The notes under the pieces are model-generated. The model was given only the letters and a program-made list of their open reading frames with translations. It was not told where the DNA came from and made no database searches. From Eubacteriaceae bacterium (GTDB lineage: Bacteria > Bacillota > Clostridia > Lachnospirales > Lachnospiraceae), in contig CAJTCR010000003.1 in NCBI GenBank assembly GCA_910574915.1, forward strand, positions 107,185 to 171,184: DNA of 64,000 nt, given 5' to 3'. Shown here piece by piece: positions 54,873 to 63,900 of this stretch (its first letter is position 1; every line of letters starts with the position of its first letter). Both the position numbers and the translations under genes were made by a program.

Positions 54873-55171
54873 TATGCCTCCTCCACCGTCATCCGAAACG
54901 GAAAACCTTCCTGTTTTGCACGCGCACAAACCGCTTCCACCTTCGTCACCGCAATATCATAAGGATACGCGCCAACCGCCGCTTTCCCACCCTGGTGCAC
55001 AAGCAGCATCAGCCGCTCCGCTTCCAACTGGTCTTTATGAAAAATATCCATCAGCACCTCCACAACAAACTCCATCGACGTAAAGTCGTCGTTGTGCATG
55101 ATAACCTGATAATGTTTTGGTTCCTGTATGTTTAATCTTGTTTTTTCTCTTGTTTTATGCTTTACGGACAT
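54872..55171 (-). CDS. clpS: ClpS adaptor
   Basis: This 99-residue adaptor presents N-end rule substrates to ClpA. It has the substrate-pocket motif YQVIMHNDDFTSMEFVVEVL (with the Asn-Asp-Asp), a Met at the gate, and QGGKAAVGAYPYDIAVTKVEAV, all standard. GAAAGGAAGC precedes the ATG. It heads an operon with clpA, aat and the fructosamine kinase. Confidence 0.95.
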   Translation of the reverse strand: MSVKHKTREKTRLNIQEPKHYQVIMHNDDFTSMEFVVEVLMDIFHKDQLEAERLMLLVHQGGKAAVGAYPYDIAVTKVEAVCARAKQEGFPFRMTVEEA

Positions 55172-55248
55172 AATTGCTTCCTTTCGTTTTCATTTGATTT
55201 TTAACAGTGTTTCGCAAGACTATTTGACGTCTTTTTGATTCGTGATTT

Positions 55249-55277
55249 ATTATATCTCAAATATTTGATTTATTCAA
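55249..55277 (-). promoter_or_regulatory. Sigma-A promoter of the clpS operon
   Basis: On the minus strand: TTGAAT (55277-55272), a 17-base spacer, TATAAT (55254-55249). It lies about 80 bases upstream of clpS. Confidence 0.75.
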
Positions 55278-55326
55278 TGCGGCAAATAGAATTTGGCTGG
55301 TCAGCCATATGAATAAAATCAAACAA

Positions 55327-55348
55327 GAGGGAGTAAAAACTCCCTCTA
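55327..55348 (-). terminator. Terminator of the second glycan cluster
   Basis: A nine-base stem AGAGGGAGT/ACTCCCTCT with a four-base loop, followed on the minus strand by a T-rich stretch. It lies 45 bases after the stop at 55394 and separates the glycan genes from clpS. Confidence 0.8.
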
Positions 55349-55393
55349 CGCATAGTGATTTCTTCCACAAAATCAATATCCAACTATAATCAA

Positions 55394-56465
55394 CTAATGC
55401 TCAAAACCCTGAACAAACTCTCTCATCTTTTCATAATAATGTCGTATATTCATACATGCATTTTCATACTGCAAATAATCCGTATCGCAAAGATAGTCCA
55501 AATAATCATCTACCGCCTTTAGAAGTACCTGCATATTCTTCCTAGGTAAAACTTTGCCTGATAGCTTTCCCTGCGGCGGCAGGCATATATTTTGTATCCC
55601 AAGCGCTTCATTAACGCCGTTTCCTCTTGCATCTTCATTGATTAATACCGATATTTTCCCCCTGCTAAGGCTATAAATATGTGCATGTACCCGAAACCCG
55701 ATATGCAAATCACAGGCATCATAAACACTGAACCCTTCTGTACTGCCAGAAATGTCCTTACATCCTAACTGGTATTTCTCCCAAAAAAGAGGATTTCTCA
55801 AGGCCTTTCCTCTGTCTTTTATCCCTCGGTGAAATATTAACCGTATCTTTGCTTTCGGATATTTTCTTCTTAAATGGACAGCAAGCGGCGCCAGCATCCA
55901 TTTATGACTTTTAAAGGCAGCATCCGAAATACAAATATTCGAAACATCTGATTTGATCTGTTTTTTGTCCACATGCAGCCCTTCTATAACATCCAGATCA
56001 TACCATGCAGGACAGCCTGTCATGCTATATTTATGAAAACCCAGATTTTTCAAAAAACGAACGGTATACCAGTCCCTGCACCCTAATCCCCCCCCCGAAA
56101 TTTTCCGCATTCTTTACAAACCGGATCATACTCTCTGAAAGCCTTTGCTTATAAATGCTTTGGTCTGATATATCCTTTCCTTTCCATCCCCAACCCATAA
56201 TCACCACTGGAGTTTTCAAGCTGGACAGGTCTGAAACAAAAGGCACTGCATCAGGATACAGATTCTTTTGATAACCTGGCCCTCCTCCAAATACAATCAA
56301 ATCATAAGCTCGCAGTTCCTCCTGCCTGCCTTCACAGGAAATATTCCTTTTCCATACATCTACCTGCGCCTTTGGAAGATACTTTTCCAACAGGCGCAGA
56401 CACCTTTGCTCAATCAGGAAGTCACCCGCATTCACATATGCGCCGCTCATTAGTGCAATCTTCAT
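55394..56465 (-). CDS. Polysaccharide pyruvyl transferase family protein, phase-variable, frameshifted at G9 (OFF)
   Basis: Removing one G from the run at 56088-56096 joins two frames into a 356-residue CsaB/WcaK-type polysaccharide pyruvyltransferase, which adds a ketal pyruvate to a sugar. As is, the product stops at residue 144. The N-part has SGAYVNAGDFLIEQRCLRLL and the FGGGPGYQ strand; the shifted part continues with GCRDWYTVRFLKNLG, a conserved turn, and then ICISDAAFKS, RLIFHRG and DLHIGFRVHAHIYSLSRG, which matches the C-terminal family motif. An in-frame ATG just before the run (56110) in the second frame could allow some restart. It overlaps the next gene by four bases. Confidence 0.78.
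56088..56096 (-). repeat. Poly-G tract, G9 (gene out of frame)
   Basis: Nine C on the plus strand. With nine, the frame reads Phe-Gly-Gly-Gly-Ile-Arg and stops 21 codons later. With eight (or eleven) it reads Phe-Gly-Gly-Gly-Leu-Gly-Cys-Arg and stays open. Confidence 0.9.
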
Positions 56466-57961
56466 TTTCCTGTCCCTTCTCCCGCCAGTCCAATTTCATC
56501 CATCATTGTTTGCAGTGAGTTCTCTTTCCAAAAATCTTGTTTTTTCATTTTTCCCCATTTATTTTCTTTTATATACTGCACTGCTTGTTCAGCCGAATCG
56601 ATATACCTTGCGAACCCTTCATCCACTAATGGCTGCATAACACTATAATGTCCAACCTTTAAGACCAGCGTCTGCAACTCAAATCCAAGCCCTTCATAAA
56701 TTGCCGTAGAATAGACGCCAATCTGCACGTCACTGATTGCAAAATAATCATAGATATTCTTTGCACCCTGCCCTGCCACTTCGACCCGGCACGACTGTAA
56801 ATATGCATAATCCTCCTTCCAGGTTTGGTATTCCGCAGGATGCAGTTTGTATATGATCCTGAATTTTTCAGATGGCAAGTACTTTGCCATCTCAAATGCC
56901 AGCCTGCCTAAATATGTACCAACTGTCCCTTGGGAAACAAATAAAATAACCTTTTTTTCCTTCTTTTTTGCCTGCTTCTTATATTCTCTTACCTTTTCTT
57001 CAAATAGCGGATACCCTGCTGCAATGATGCTGTCCGCAGTCAGCGGCACATGCAGTTGTTTTTTCCAAAAATCAGAAAAAAGAAACATCCTGTCTGGAAG
57101 CTGTTTCACCCTGGAATGCCCGGCATATTGGTAAGCAGCATGTTCCGCATAAATCGTCCCATGCTGCAATTCAATCGTAGGTACACTATATTTTTTTGCA
57201 ATCTCATTAATAATCATGTTTTGCAGGCAATAATATACTACTTCTACAACCACCTTTGGATGAATCCTACAAAACAGTTTTTCATATTCCTTGTATTCTT
57301 TTTGGTACAACATGATCTTTTGAACCAACAGCTCATAAATTGTATCATCCTGTGTTTCAAATAGATACGCTTTCCGAAACTCTGCAAGTGGTGCTGCCAT
57401 CTGTTCTTTCACCTCCTGCATAAGCTTTCGGTATTTTTTCGTGTTTACGAGCTTATGTATCATTGCATAGAGATTCCCCTTCACTACAATATCGTCTACA
57501 TATAAGACCCGCTGGTTTCGGACAGGCTTAAAATGACGGTACTCATAAGGCTTTTCCAATGTTATGCTGTTTTTATACTGTTCAGACAACCTTTCTGTAT
57601 AAATGCATTCGTAATACCTGCCGCTTTTTACTCTTCTTTCATGACATAAAAATAAAATATCTGTATGTTCCATATCTATTTTGCGCTTCCATGTCGAATG
57701 TAAGACAAGCCCTGCTACCAGCCTGGTTTTCTGTGCCACAGTATACTTTTTCTTCTTATGCGGGTCTGACAGGCGAAGCCCCGAGGAACAGATCATATAA
57801 TTCCAGATGGTAAACCGTGCATAAACCCAATAACACACACCAGCAGCAGACAATTCATACAAACGGTATTTCTGTTCAATATCTAAAAATTTTTTTATAT
57901 CCATTTTTTTGACACTTTTCCCTTCTATTGATCCTTTTCCCCCTGCTTTGCTTCCTATCAC
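56462..57961 (-). CDS. GT-B-like glycosyltransferase (capsule/CDP-glycerol transferase-like fold)
   Basis: About 499 residues, from a GTG overlapping the neuB stop; an ATG at 57904 is an alternative start. It is cytosolic and has no membrane segment. The C-terminal half carries a nucleotide-binding-like pattern seen in capsule and teichoic transferases: VPTIELQHGTIY, ILFVSQGTVG, YKLHPAEYQTW, and DVQIGVYSTAIYEGLGF. The HPxE and ST-IYEG motifs resemble sialyltransferase and CgT/TagF-like folds. Its place after neuB suggests it may transfer the nonulosonic acid, but this is an inference. Confidence 0.65.
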   Translation of the reverse strand: MIGSKAGGKGSIEGKSVKKMDIKKFLDIEQKYRLYELSAAGVCYWVYARFTIWNYMICSSGLRLSDPHKKKKYTVAQKTRLVAGLVLHSTWKRKIDMEHTDILFLCHERRVKSGRYYECIYTERLSEQYKNSITLEKPYEYRHFKPVRNQRVLYVDDIVVKGNLYAMIHKLVNTKKYRKLMQEVKEQMAAPLAEFRKAYLFETQDDTIYELLVQKIMLYQKEYKEYEKLFCRIHPKVVVEVVYYCLQNMIINEIAKKYSVPTIELQHGTIYAEHAAYQYAGHSRVKQLPDRMFLFSDFWKKQLHVPLTADSIIAAGYPLFEEKVREYKKQAKKKEKKVILFVSQGTVGTYLGRLAFEMAKYLPSEKFRIIYKLHPAEYQTWKEDYAYLQSCRVEVAGQGAKNIYDYFAISDVQIGVYSTAIYEGLGFELQTLVLKVGHYSVMQPLVDEGFARYIDSAEQAVQYIKENKWGKMKKQDFWKENSLQTMMDEIGLAGEGTGK

Positions 57962-59034
57962 AGTCCGTAAAGCATCTCTTCTTTTAAAACCGTATCCTGT
58001 TCCAGACTCTGATTCAATCGCCTGCCGACCACCATATCCATATGGTCTGGCGGGATGCCTGTGCCTGGCCGCTTACACGTGAGCATTTCCCTAGTAAGCT
58101 TTGTACCAGCCGCTGCTGAGCACGCGAGAACCAAAGAGCGCCTCGCTTGGTGCCTTGCCATATTTTCTGTTTCCATACAGTCCAGACACCCGTTCCCACG
58201 TATCTCCTCAATAAAAGAAATTCCCTTTAGAATTCTGTCTGCATCCGTTGGGTCCATAGCATGGTAATGATCATTTCCCTTTAACTCCTTGTCCAATGTA
58301 AAATGCTTCTCAACTACCAAAGCCCCTAGGATATATGCTGTTTTTAATACATCTGCGCACATATCCGGTTTGGTATGATCTGAATAACCAATGACAGCAT
58401 CTTTATACTTCTCCTTTAATGCGGCAATTCTGTTCAAATTCGCATGACCATATGGCGTTGGGTATTCTAAGACACAGTGCATCAGACAAAGTGGCTGGCA
58501 GTTAACCCTGCGGATCGTTTGCAGCGCACGGTCAATTTCTTCCTCCTTTGCCGCTCCCACAGATACAAGCATAGGCTTACCCTTCTTTGCTTGATATTCA
58601 ACAAACGGCAGGTTGTTTAGATCCGAAGAAGAAATTTTATAAATCTTCACCATCGGCTGCAAATAATCTGCGGCTTCATAATCAAACGCAGTAGAAAAAA
58701 ACTCAATTCCAACAGAATCACAATAATCTTTTAATTGCTGGTATTCTGCCCTCCCAAAATGGTCAAATTTAGAAAACAGCTCATACTGTGACAGGCAGGG
58801 TTCTTCCGATGTATCCCAGTATGCAGGTGAATTTTTGGAAGCAAGCGCCTGCGCTTTATAGCTTTGGAACTTTACCGCATGAATACCTGCTTCCTTTGCC
58901 TTTTTGACCATCAGCTTTGCTGCATCCATAGCAGAGACATGCATTTTTTTTGCAATGTCATAATAATTGACGCCAATTTCTGCAATCAGCGTAAATTTGC
59001 CGGATAATACCCGGTCAATTACTATACTACTCAT
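57958..59034 (-). CDS. neuB: N-acetylneuraminate/legionaminate/pseudaminate synthase (NeuB family)
   Basis: This 358-residue enzyme condenses PEP with a six-carbon amino sugar to form a nine-carbon nonulosonic acid. The NeuB barrel is shown by FTLIAEIGVNYYDIAKK, AVKFQSYKA, FFSTAFDYEAADYLQ, KISSSDLNNLPFV, GYSDHT and VVEKHFTLDKELKGNDHYHAMDP. An antifreeze-like (SAF) domain closes it (GTKLTREMLTCKRPGTGIPP). The start at 59034 follows AAGGAAG. Whether the product is sialic, legionaminic or pseudaminic acid cannot be told; the first pathway steps are not in the window. Confidence 0.87.
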   Translation of the reverse strand: MSSIVIDRVLSGKFTLIAEIGVNYYDIAKKMHVSAMDAAKLMVKKAKEAGIHAVKFQSYKAQALASKNSPAYWDTSEEPCLSQYELFSKFDHFGRAEYQQLKDYCDSVGIEFFSTAFDYEAADYLQPMVKIYKISSSDLNNLPFVEYQAKKGKPMLVSVGAAKEEEIDRALQTIRRVNCQPLCLMHCVLEYPTPYGHANLNRIAALKEKYKDAVIGYSDHTKPDMCADVLKTAYILGALVVEKHFTLDKELKGNDHYHAMDPTDADRILKGISFIEEIRGNGCLDCMETENMARHQARRSLVLACSAAAGTKLTREMLTCKRPGTGIPPDHMDMVVGRRLNQSLEQDTVLKEEMLYGL

Positions 59035-60668
59035 TCTCATCTTCCTTTAATATTAACTGTATGACCCTATCTATCCCTTTCGTCAGGTCGTGCCGCAGCA
59101 TCAGCTCCCGCATTTCTCTGCGGATCTGAGGAGTTTCTACAAGCCAGCGGAATGTACGCTCCAACGTCTCATCTGATACATGCTTTCCAAGCCCAAGGTT
59201 CATAAACCCGTTGTGCATCTGTGCAAATGTATGCTTTGTCTCCCGTTCATTCTGTGCCATAACAATCGCCGGCACCCCAACAGATGCAAGCTCATACACC
59301 GTCCTTCCCTGTGACGTAAATGCAAGGTCCGCCTGCATAAAAGCATCACTGATACGCTGGGTATCACGTTCCACACAGATCCCTTCTTCCATCTCTTCTC
59401 CTATGACTCCATCTGTGCAACTGTACCCTATGCCGAGTATAAAATGAAAGCTAATACGCGGATAATCTTTATGCAGGCGTTTTGCCAGTGTATACACTCG
59501 CCCGGTAAATCCTGACGCATCCGTCCCGCCAAAGACAACAACAACCCGCCTGACCTCCTTATGGAACACGGCAGGCTTTGCCATAAAAAACTCATCTTTT
59601 AGGCAAACATATTTTTCTCCCCAGTAATAGCTTCTCCCTCTTTTTCCATCTTCATATAAGGCATTAATAACAATATCTGCGCAATCCGCGCCACTTCCCA
59701 GATCCTCTATCGCAACAACACGCTTGACATACTTTTTCAGCTCTTTTACAAAATCCTCTTGCGTATCCAAGCAGTCATTAACGACAATATCCGGCTTCCA
59801 TTCCCTGACAAAACAAAGGTACTCTCTATCATCCAGCACAGCCTTTACCTTCATATGTGCTTCTTCCAGCTTCCGAAGTCCTTCCTGGTGCTCTTTTTTT
59901 GTAACAAAAACGATTTCATGCCCTGTCAGATTGTATGCCAGCGTCAGGCAATGGTAAATATGGCCCATGCCAATCTGCTTATACCCATCTGCACGAAATA
60001 GGATTTTCTTTTTCTTTAATTCCTGCTCACAAATCATCCAGTCTGAAACATCGTCAATATCGACAGCTTCCTGCTTAGGCATCTCATAGACAGATACTTT
60101 TTCCCCAATCCTCGACCCCGGGCTGATACACTTTCTCCTGGCAATCAAAAATGCCCCTGTTTCTTCATACCTTGGCGGTAGCTGCTGGCGATTTTGACGC
60201 TTTTCATAATCTTGTTTGTACCCCCCCCCCGCTCCCTACACTCCATGATAGATGAGGCTTATTTACCACACTGATATAAGTATCGTATGAAGATTTTACA
60301 AAATCTTCAAGTGCATGGGACAGCGTCTGGACTGACAGCAACGGTGAAGTCGGCTGTAGAGTAACTACCACATCATAAACCGTACCTTTTTCCTGTTCCA
60401 TCCACGTTAATGCATCATAAATCACTGGATCTAATGTAACGGTATCCAATGCCAGTTCGCCAGCCCTCTGAATCGCCCGCACCCCATACCTTCTGGCAAT
60501 ACTTAGGATCTCTTCATCATCTGAAGTGACTGCTACATCATCAATGAGAGGACATTCTGTTGCATGTTTAATTGCATAATAAATTAACGGTTTTCCATTC
60601 AAAAGACGGACATTTTTGCGTGGAATGCCTTTTGAATCCCCACGCGCGGGAATTACTGCAAGTATCAT
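59027..60668 (-). CDS. Fused CMP-nonulosonate cytidylyltransferase and PseG-like UDP-sugar hydrolase, phase-variable, frameshifted at G10 (OFF)
   Basis: With nine G instead of ten at 60221-60230, a 546-residue two-domain enzyme is read. Residues 1-225 or so are a NeuA-type cytidylyltransferase: ILAVIPARGDSKGIPRKN with the CTP loop, KPLIYYAIKHA, VAVTSDDEEIL, LQPTSPLLS, and after the shift RYEETGAFLIARR and YEMPKQEAVDIDDVSDW. Residues from about 235 are PseG-like: LFRADGYKQIGMGHIYHCLTLA, VVVFGGTDASG, AFTSQGRTVYELASVGVPAIVMAQNE. As is, the product ends at residue 154. Start 60668 follows GAGGTAGAAAG. It overlaps neuB by eight bases. Confidence 0.82.
60221..60230 (-). repeat. Poly-G tract, G10 (gene out of frame)
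   Basis: Ten C on the plus strand. At ten the frame reads Gly-Gly-Gly-Val-Gln and stops four codons later. At nine it reads Gly-Gly-Gly-Tyr-Lys-Gln-Asp and stays open through the NeuA C-terminus and the PseG domain. Confidence 0.9.
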
Positions 60669-60703
60669 CTTTCTACCTCTTTTCTTGATATCATATGTAT
60701 TAC

Positions 60704-62149
60704 TTAGAATCCTATCCAATATCGTATTTGATCCTGATGTCTGCTTATAACTACAACAACTGCAACTATATAGGCAAACAGCAGTAAATACCGAAAAAAA
60801 TCATATTTGTATAATACCAATGAAACACAACTTAACATCACCATTAGCAATATCACAATTACAATAAATTTTTTATCATACAAATCCGCATTTTCTTTTA
60901 TAAATACCCTAACGATTCCATAATGGAACAGCAATAACACAAAATATCCAACTGTAGTCGTATATGCCGCAGCAATATACCCATAACGCGGAATCAACCA
61001 TTGATTTAAATATAAATTAAGCATTGCCGCACCTAATGTACCAAACGATATTGTGAAAGTCTGCTTTGCAAAAATTTCGATGTTTACATACATTCCATAT
61101 ATAAATTGAAACGAACATGCCAAAATAACAGGAGGCATCACATATTTTGCTTCATAGTACTGTTCTCCGCCTAAAATCCATATTAATTCAGGTGCAATTA
61201 AATATACTCCTGCCAGTAATCCCATAAATACACTTATATAAATTTTAGAATTTTTTCGGATTGTCTTCTTATCTTTACTATCCATATGGTCATACAACCA
61301 CGGTGTCCATGCCTGATTCATAGAGGTCCACAACAATGCTGTCATTGTACTTACTGTATATGCAAGAGAATATAATGCCGTTACTTCACTTCCGCAATAA
61401 TGAGTAATCATAATACGGTCTGAATTACCTAAAATAATTCCAGCTAATGCATGCGGCATCAACGGTATAGAAATTTTGCACCCATATCTAACACAATTCC
61501 AAGATAGCCGTTTTCCATCTGCCAGCACTACAATCCACAAAATAAAATGCAAAATAGTAACCGGAATCAGATGACCACATATTCTTCCTAATATCTTATT
61601 CTCCATATGTAAAACAAATACTATCGAAAGCGTAGTACGGATTATTGCAGAGCTAACGGAAAAAAATACAAAAAATTTATATTTTCTATAAATACGATGC
61701 TTTATCTGAAGAAATGAAAATGCAGGTAAAAACAACAAATATAAAAATAATATCCGAATATATTCAATTTCTATGGAAAAAAGTTCCATAAAGTATCTTT
61801 GATTTATTTCAATACAAATATATATACTTATAGTCACTATGTTACTAAATATTAAAATAGAAGACAGATACTCATTAATTCTGCTATTATAATCATATTT
61901 TGCTCTTGCTATTGATGACCCCAAATCCAATGTCACTAAAACTATCAGTATCCCTTCCCAAGAAGTAAAATTACTAAATTCCCCAAATTCACTCTTGGAC
62001 AAGATCCTTGTAAAAATCGGTGCAGATAGCACAGTGACTCCCTTTGCAAAAAAATTACCAATCACATACCAAAATGCAATTTTAACTGTAGATACGGTTA
62101 ATTCATGATTTAGTCGCTTATATTTATAATTCTTTATGAAGCTGAACAT
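60704..62149 (-). CDS. Wzx-like polysaccharide flippase (oligosaccharide repeat-unit transporter)
   Basis: This 481-residue protein has about twelve to fourteen hydrophobic segments and the MOP/PST pattern: VIGNFFAKGVTVLSAPIFTRILSKSEFGEF at the start, a conserved RMMITHY-like stretch (NSDRIMITHYCGSEVTALYSLAY), and YIAAAYTTTVGYFVLLL late. It would flip undecaprenyl-linked repeat units. No Wzy polymerase was identified. The start at 62149 is chosen from the common Wzx N-terminus; the ribosome site AGGAAGG is rather far upstream. Base composition is more AT-rich than the core genes. Confidence 0.85.
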   Translation of the reverse strand: MFSFIKNYKYKRLNHELTVSTVKIAFWYVIGNFFAKGVTVLSAPIFTRILSKSEFGEFSNFTSWEGILIVLVTLDLGSSIARAKYDYNSRINEYLSSILIFSNIVTISIYICIEINQRYFMELFSIEIEYIRILFLYLLFLPAFSFLQIKHRIYRKYKFFVFFSVSSAIIRTTLSIVFVLHMENKILGRICGHLIPVTILHFILWIVVLADGKRLSWNCVRYGCKISIPLMPHALAGIILGNSDRIMITHYCGSEVTALYSLAYTVSTMTALLWTSMNQAWTPWLYDHMDSKDKKTIRKNSKIYISVFMGLLAGVYLIAPELIWILGGEQYYEAKYVMPPVILACSFQFIYGMYVNIEIFAKQTFTISFGTLGAAMLNLYLNQWLIPRYGYIAAAYTTTVGYFVLLLFHYGIVRVFIKENADLYDKKFIVIVILLMVMLSCVSLVLYKYDFFRYLLLFAYIVAVVVVISRHQDQIRYWIGF

Positions 62150-62151
62150 TA

Positions 62152-62646
62152 TTAATGAAATTTTCCTTCCTGTTTTAGCTTCCAATAGTGTTCCTTATCC
62201 CGGTAACGGAATACTTTTGCTGGATGTCCTCCAGCAACTGCACATTCTGGTATATCATTTACTACTACACTTCCTGCTTGAATCACAGCACCTTCTCCTA
62301 TTGTCACACCACCAAGGATCATTACGTGATCCCCAAGCCAAACATTATCTTTAATTTGTATGTCCCTAAATATGTAAGTACTGTCATAAGGAATTGCATT
62401 TCCTTTATCATAGTTATGATTCTGTGTAATCATAAGGCACCCCATCCCCGAATGAAAATTATTCCCAATTCTGACAATACCCCCCCCCTTAATTTTTAGT
62501 CCATTAAAATTCACATTATTCCCTAAATAAGTATTTTCTCCTATATCCGTCCAATGATTTACTCTTAGTAATGTGCCGCATTCTTTCGACTGATATCTTA
62601 CATATGCATTTAATAAAAATCTTACAAGCTGTTTTAAGATAATCAC
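62152..62646 (-). CDS. Hexapeptide-repeat O-acetyltransferase, phase-variable (in frame, G9)
   Basis: This 164-residue protein has a left-handed beta-helix of hexapeptide repeats, from IGENTYLGNNVNFNG on, and the acetyl-CoA region DNVWLGDHVMILGGVTIGEGAVIQAGSVVVNDIPECAVAGGHPAKVFRYR of the CysE/WbbJ type. The catalytic His is probably in ITQNHNYD. It would O-acetylate a sugar of the glycan. A G9 run encodes Lys-Gly-Gly-Gly at about codon 53, inside a helix turn, and the frame is intact. The start agrees with a weak ribosome site AGGTGATT. Confidence 0.82.
   Translation of the reverse strand: MIILKQLVRFLLNAYVRYQSKECGTLLRVNHWTDIGENTYLGNNVNFNGLKIKGGGIVRIGNNFHSGMGCLMITQNHNYDKGNAIPYDSTYIFRDIQIKDNVWLGDHVMILGGVTIGEGAVIQAGSVVVNDIPECAVAGGHPAKVFRYRDKEHYWKLKQEGKFH
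62480..62488 (-). repeat. Poly-G tract, G9 (gene in frame)
   Basis: Nine C on the plus strand encode part of Lys-Gly-Gly-Gly-Ile in the acetyltransferase. The gene is ON at this length. Confidence 0.9.
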
Positions 62647-62703
62647 CTTAAACCTCCCTAAAAAATAAATGTTTCAACCTTCTAAACAAGAACATATAAC
62701 CTC

Positions 62704-63753
62704 TCATCTGCTTTTCATCCATTCATTTATTTTATTTACTTTATATAACAGCTCACATGCCAAGAACCATTTTCTTCTTATACATTGTGAAAGAATCCTC
62801 TCCTTACATGTAAAATGATTAAGATTAACCTTTTTCATAGTTTCTTTAAATGGTTCCATATCACACATCTTTAAAAATTCTGCTTTTCTGTATTTATATT
62901 TTCGTTCATTTGAAAAGTGGCAAAAATTTAATACTGTACATGATCGCATATGTGTTGCTATACGCTCATAATAGGCTTGCATCATTCTTTCATCATCCTT
63001 ATGGCTGTCCATAAATATTTTCAAATATTTATGTATTATTTGAAATTTTTCAACAATATCTGGCTGATATCTATGAGAAATGGACCTATCATTGACTCTA
63101 TAATTATAATATGCTTTATTTACCACATATCCTTTTTTTGCAAAATCGTATACCTCCAAATTAAATAACAGATCTTGTAATTTAGGTAATGCTTCATTAA
63201 ATCGTAAGTGATTCTCTTTTAAAAAATCTAAACGGTACAGTTTATCCCATACACTAACCGCATCCATTGTATGTATATTAAATCGATAAGGTCCTAACCG
63301 ATTTAAAGTTGCGCACTGTAATTCCGAAAATTCTTTTTTCTTTATCTCAAAGTCTGTTCTCAGATGCTTCATTTCCTTAACATAGCCAGGATACATATAT
63401 CGATAAGAATAAAACAACATATCTATATCTGAATCTAAATACGGTGCAAGTTGTGTGCACATATTATAGTCAATCCAATCATCTCCATCTGCAAAGCAAA
63501 TCCACTCTCCATTTGCATGATCCAAACCATAATTTCTTGCTGCATTCGCCCCTTTATTCTGTTGATTTAAAATTCGAATCCTGTTATCTTTTTTTGCAAA
63601 TTCGTTCATGATTTCATAACTATTATCTGTCGATCCATCATTCACTAAAATAACTTCTATATCTATGTAATCTTGCCCACAGATACTTTTTATGCATTTA
63701 GAAATAAATTCTTCCATATTATAAACTGGAACAACAAAGCTGATTTTACTCAT
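62704..63753 (-). CDS. GT2-family glycosyltransferase
   Basis: This 349-residue GT-A enzyme has ISFVVPVYNMEEFISKCIKSI, LVNDGSTDNSYEIM and CFADGDDWIDYNM (DxD). The NKGANAARNYGLDHANG turn is typical of EpsE/WaaE-like transferases. GAAGGAGAAAGTC precedes the ATG. It is the first gene of the second glycan cluster, only about 75 bases from the likely end of an IS66-type element, which may have cut off earlier genes or the native promoter. Confidence 0.88.
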   Translation of the reverse strand: MSKISFVVPVYNMEEFISKCIKSICGQDYIDIEVILVNDGSTDNSYEIMNEFAKKDNRIRILNQQNKGANAARNYGLDHANGEWICFADGDDWIDYNMCTQLAPYLDSDIDMLFYSYRYMYPGYVKEMKHLRTDFEIKKKEFSELQCATLNRLGPYRFNIHTMDAVSVWDKLYRLDFLKENHLRFNEALPKLQDLLFNLEVYDFAKKGYVVNKAYYNYRVNDRSISHRYQPDIVEKFQIIHKYLKIFMDSHKDDERMMQAYYERIATHMRSCTVLNFCHFSNERKYKYRKAEFLKMCDMEPFKETMKKVNLNHFTCKERILSQCIRRKWFLACELLYKVNKINEWMKSR

Positions 63754-63827
63754 TGACTTTCTCCTTCACATAAACGAAGTGTATAATTAATTGCAGCACT
63801 TTTTACCAATACATCTCCCTTTATATA

Positions 63828-63850
63828 GTAAACGGTAGATAGTGCGTACC
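63828..63850. mobile_element. Possible terminal inverted repeat of an IS66-type element
   Basis: GTAAACGGTAGATAGTGCGT begins with the GTAA usual for IS66-family ends. It is placed about 70 bases outside the transposase stop, where the end would be. The other end lies beyond the window, so this cannot be confirmed here. Confidence 0.4.
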
Positions 63851-63858
63851 TATACAAA

Positions 63859-63899
63859 ACTGGAGCAAACCTGTAAGATAGAAACAGATTTGCTCCAGT
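63859..63899 (-). terminator. Hairpin after the transposase fragment
   Basis: ACTGGAGCAAA and TTTGCTCCAGT form a perfect eleven-base stem with a 19-base loop. On the minus strand it is followed by a short T-run. It would stop reading from the transposase into the glycan genes. Confidence 0.65.
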
Positions 63900-63900
63900 C

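Noticed and set aside
60221..60230. Programmed ribosomal frameshifting at the G-runs as the main explanation
   Set aside because: The needed shift differs among genes (+1 or -1) and the other genes are already in frame, which fits length variation better. Some leaky slippage cannot be excluded.
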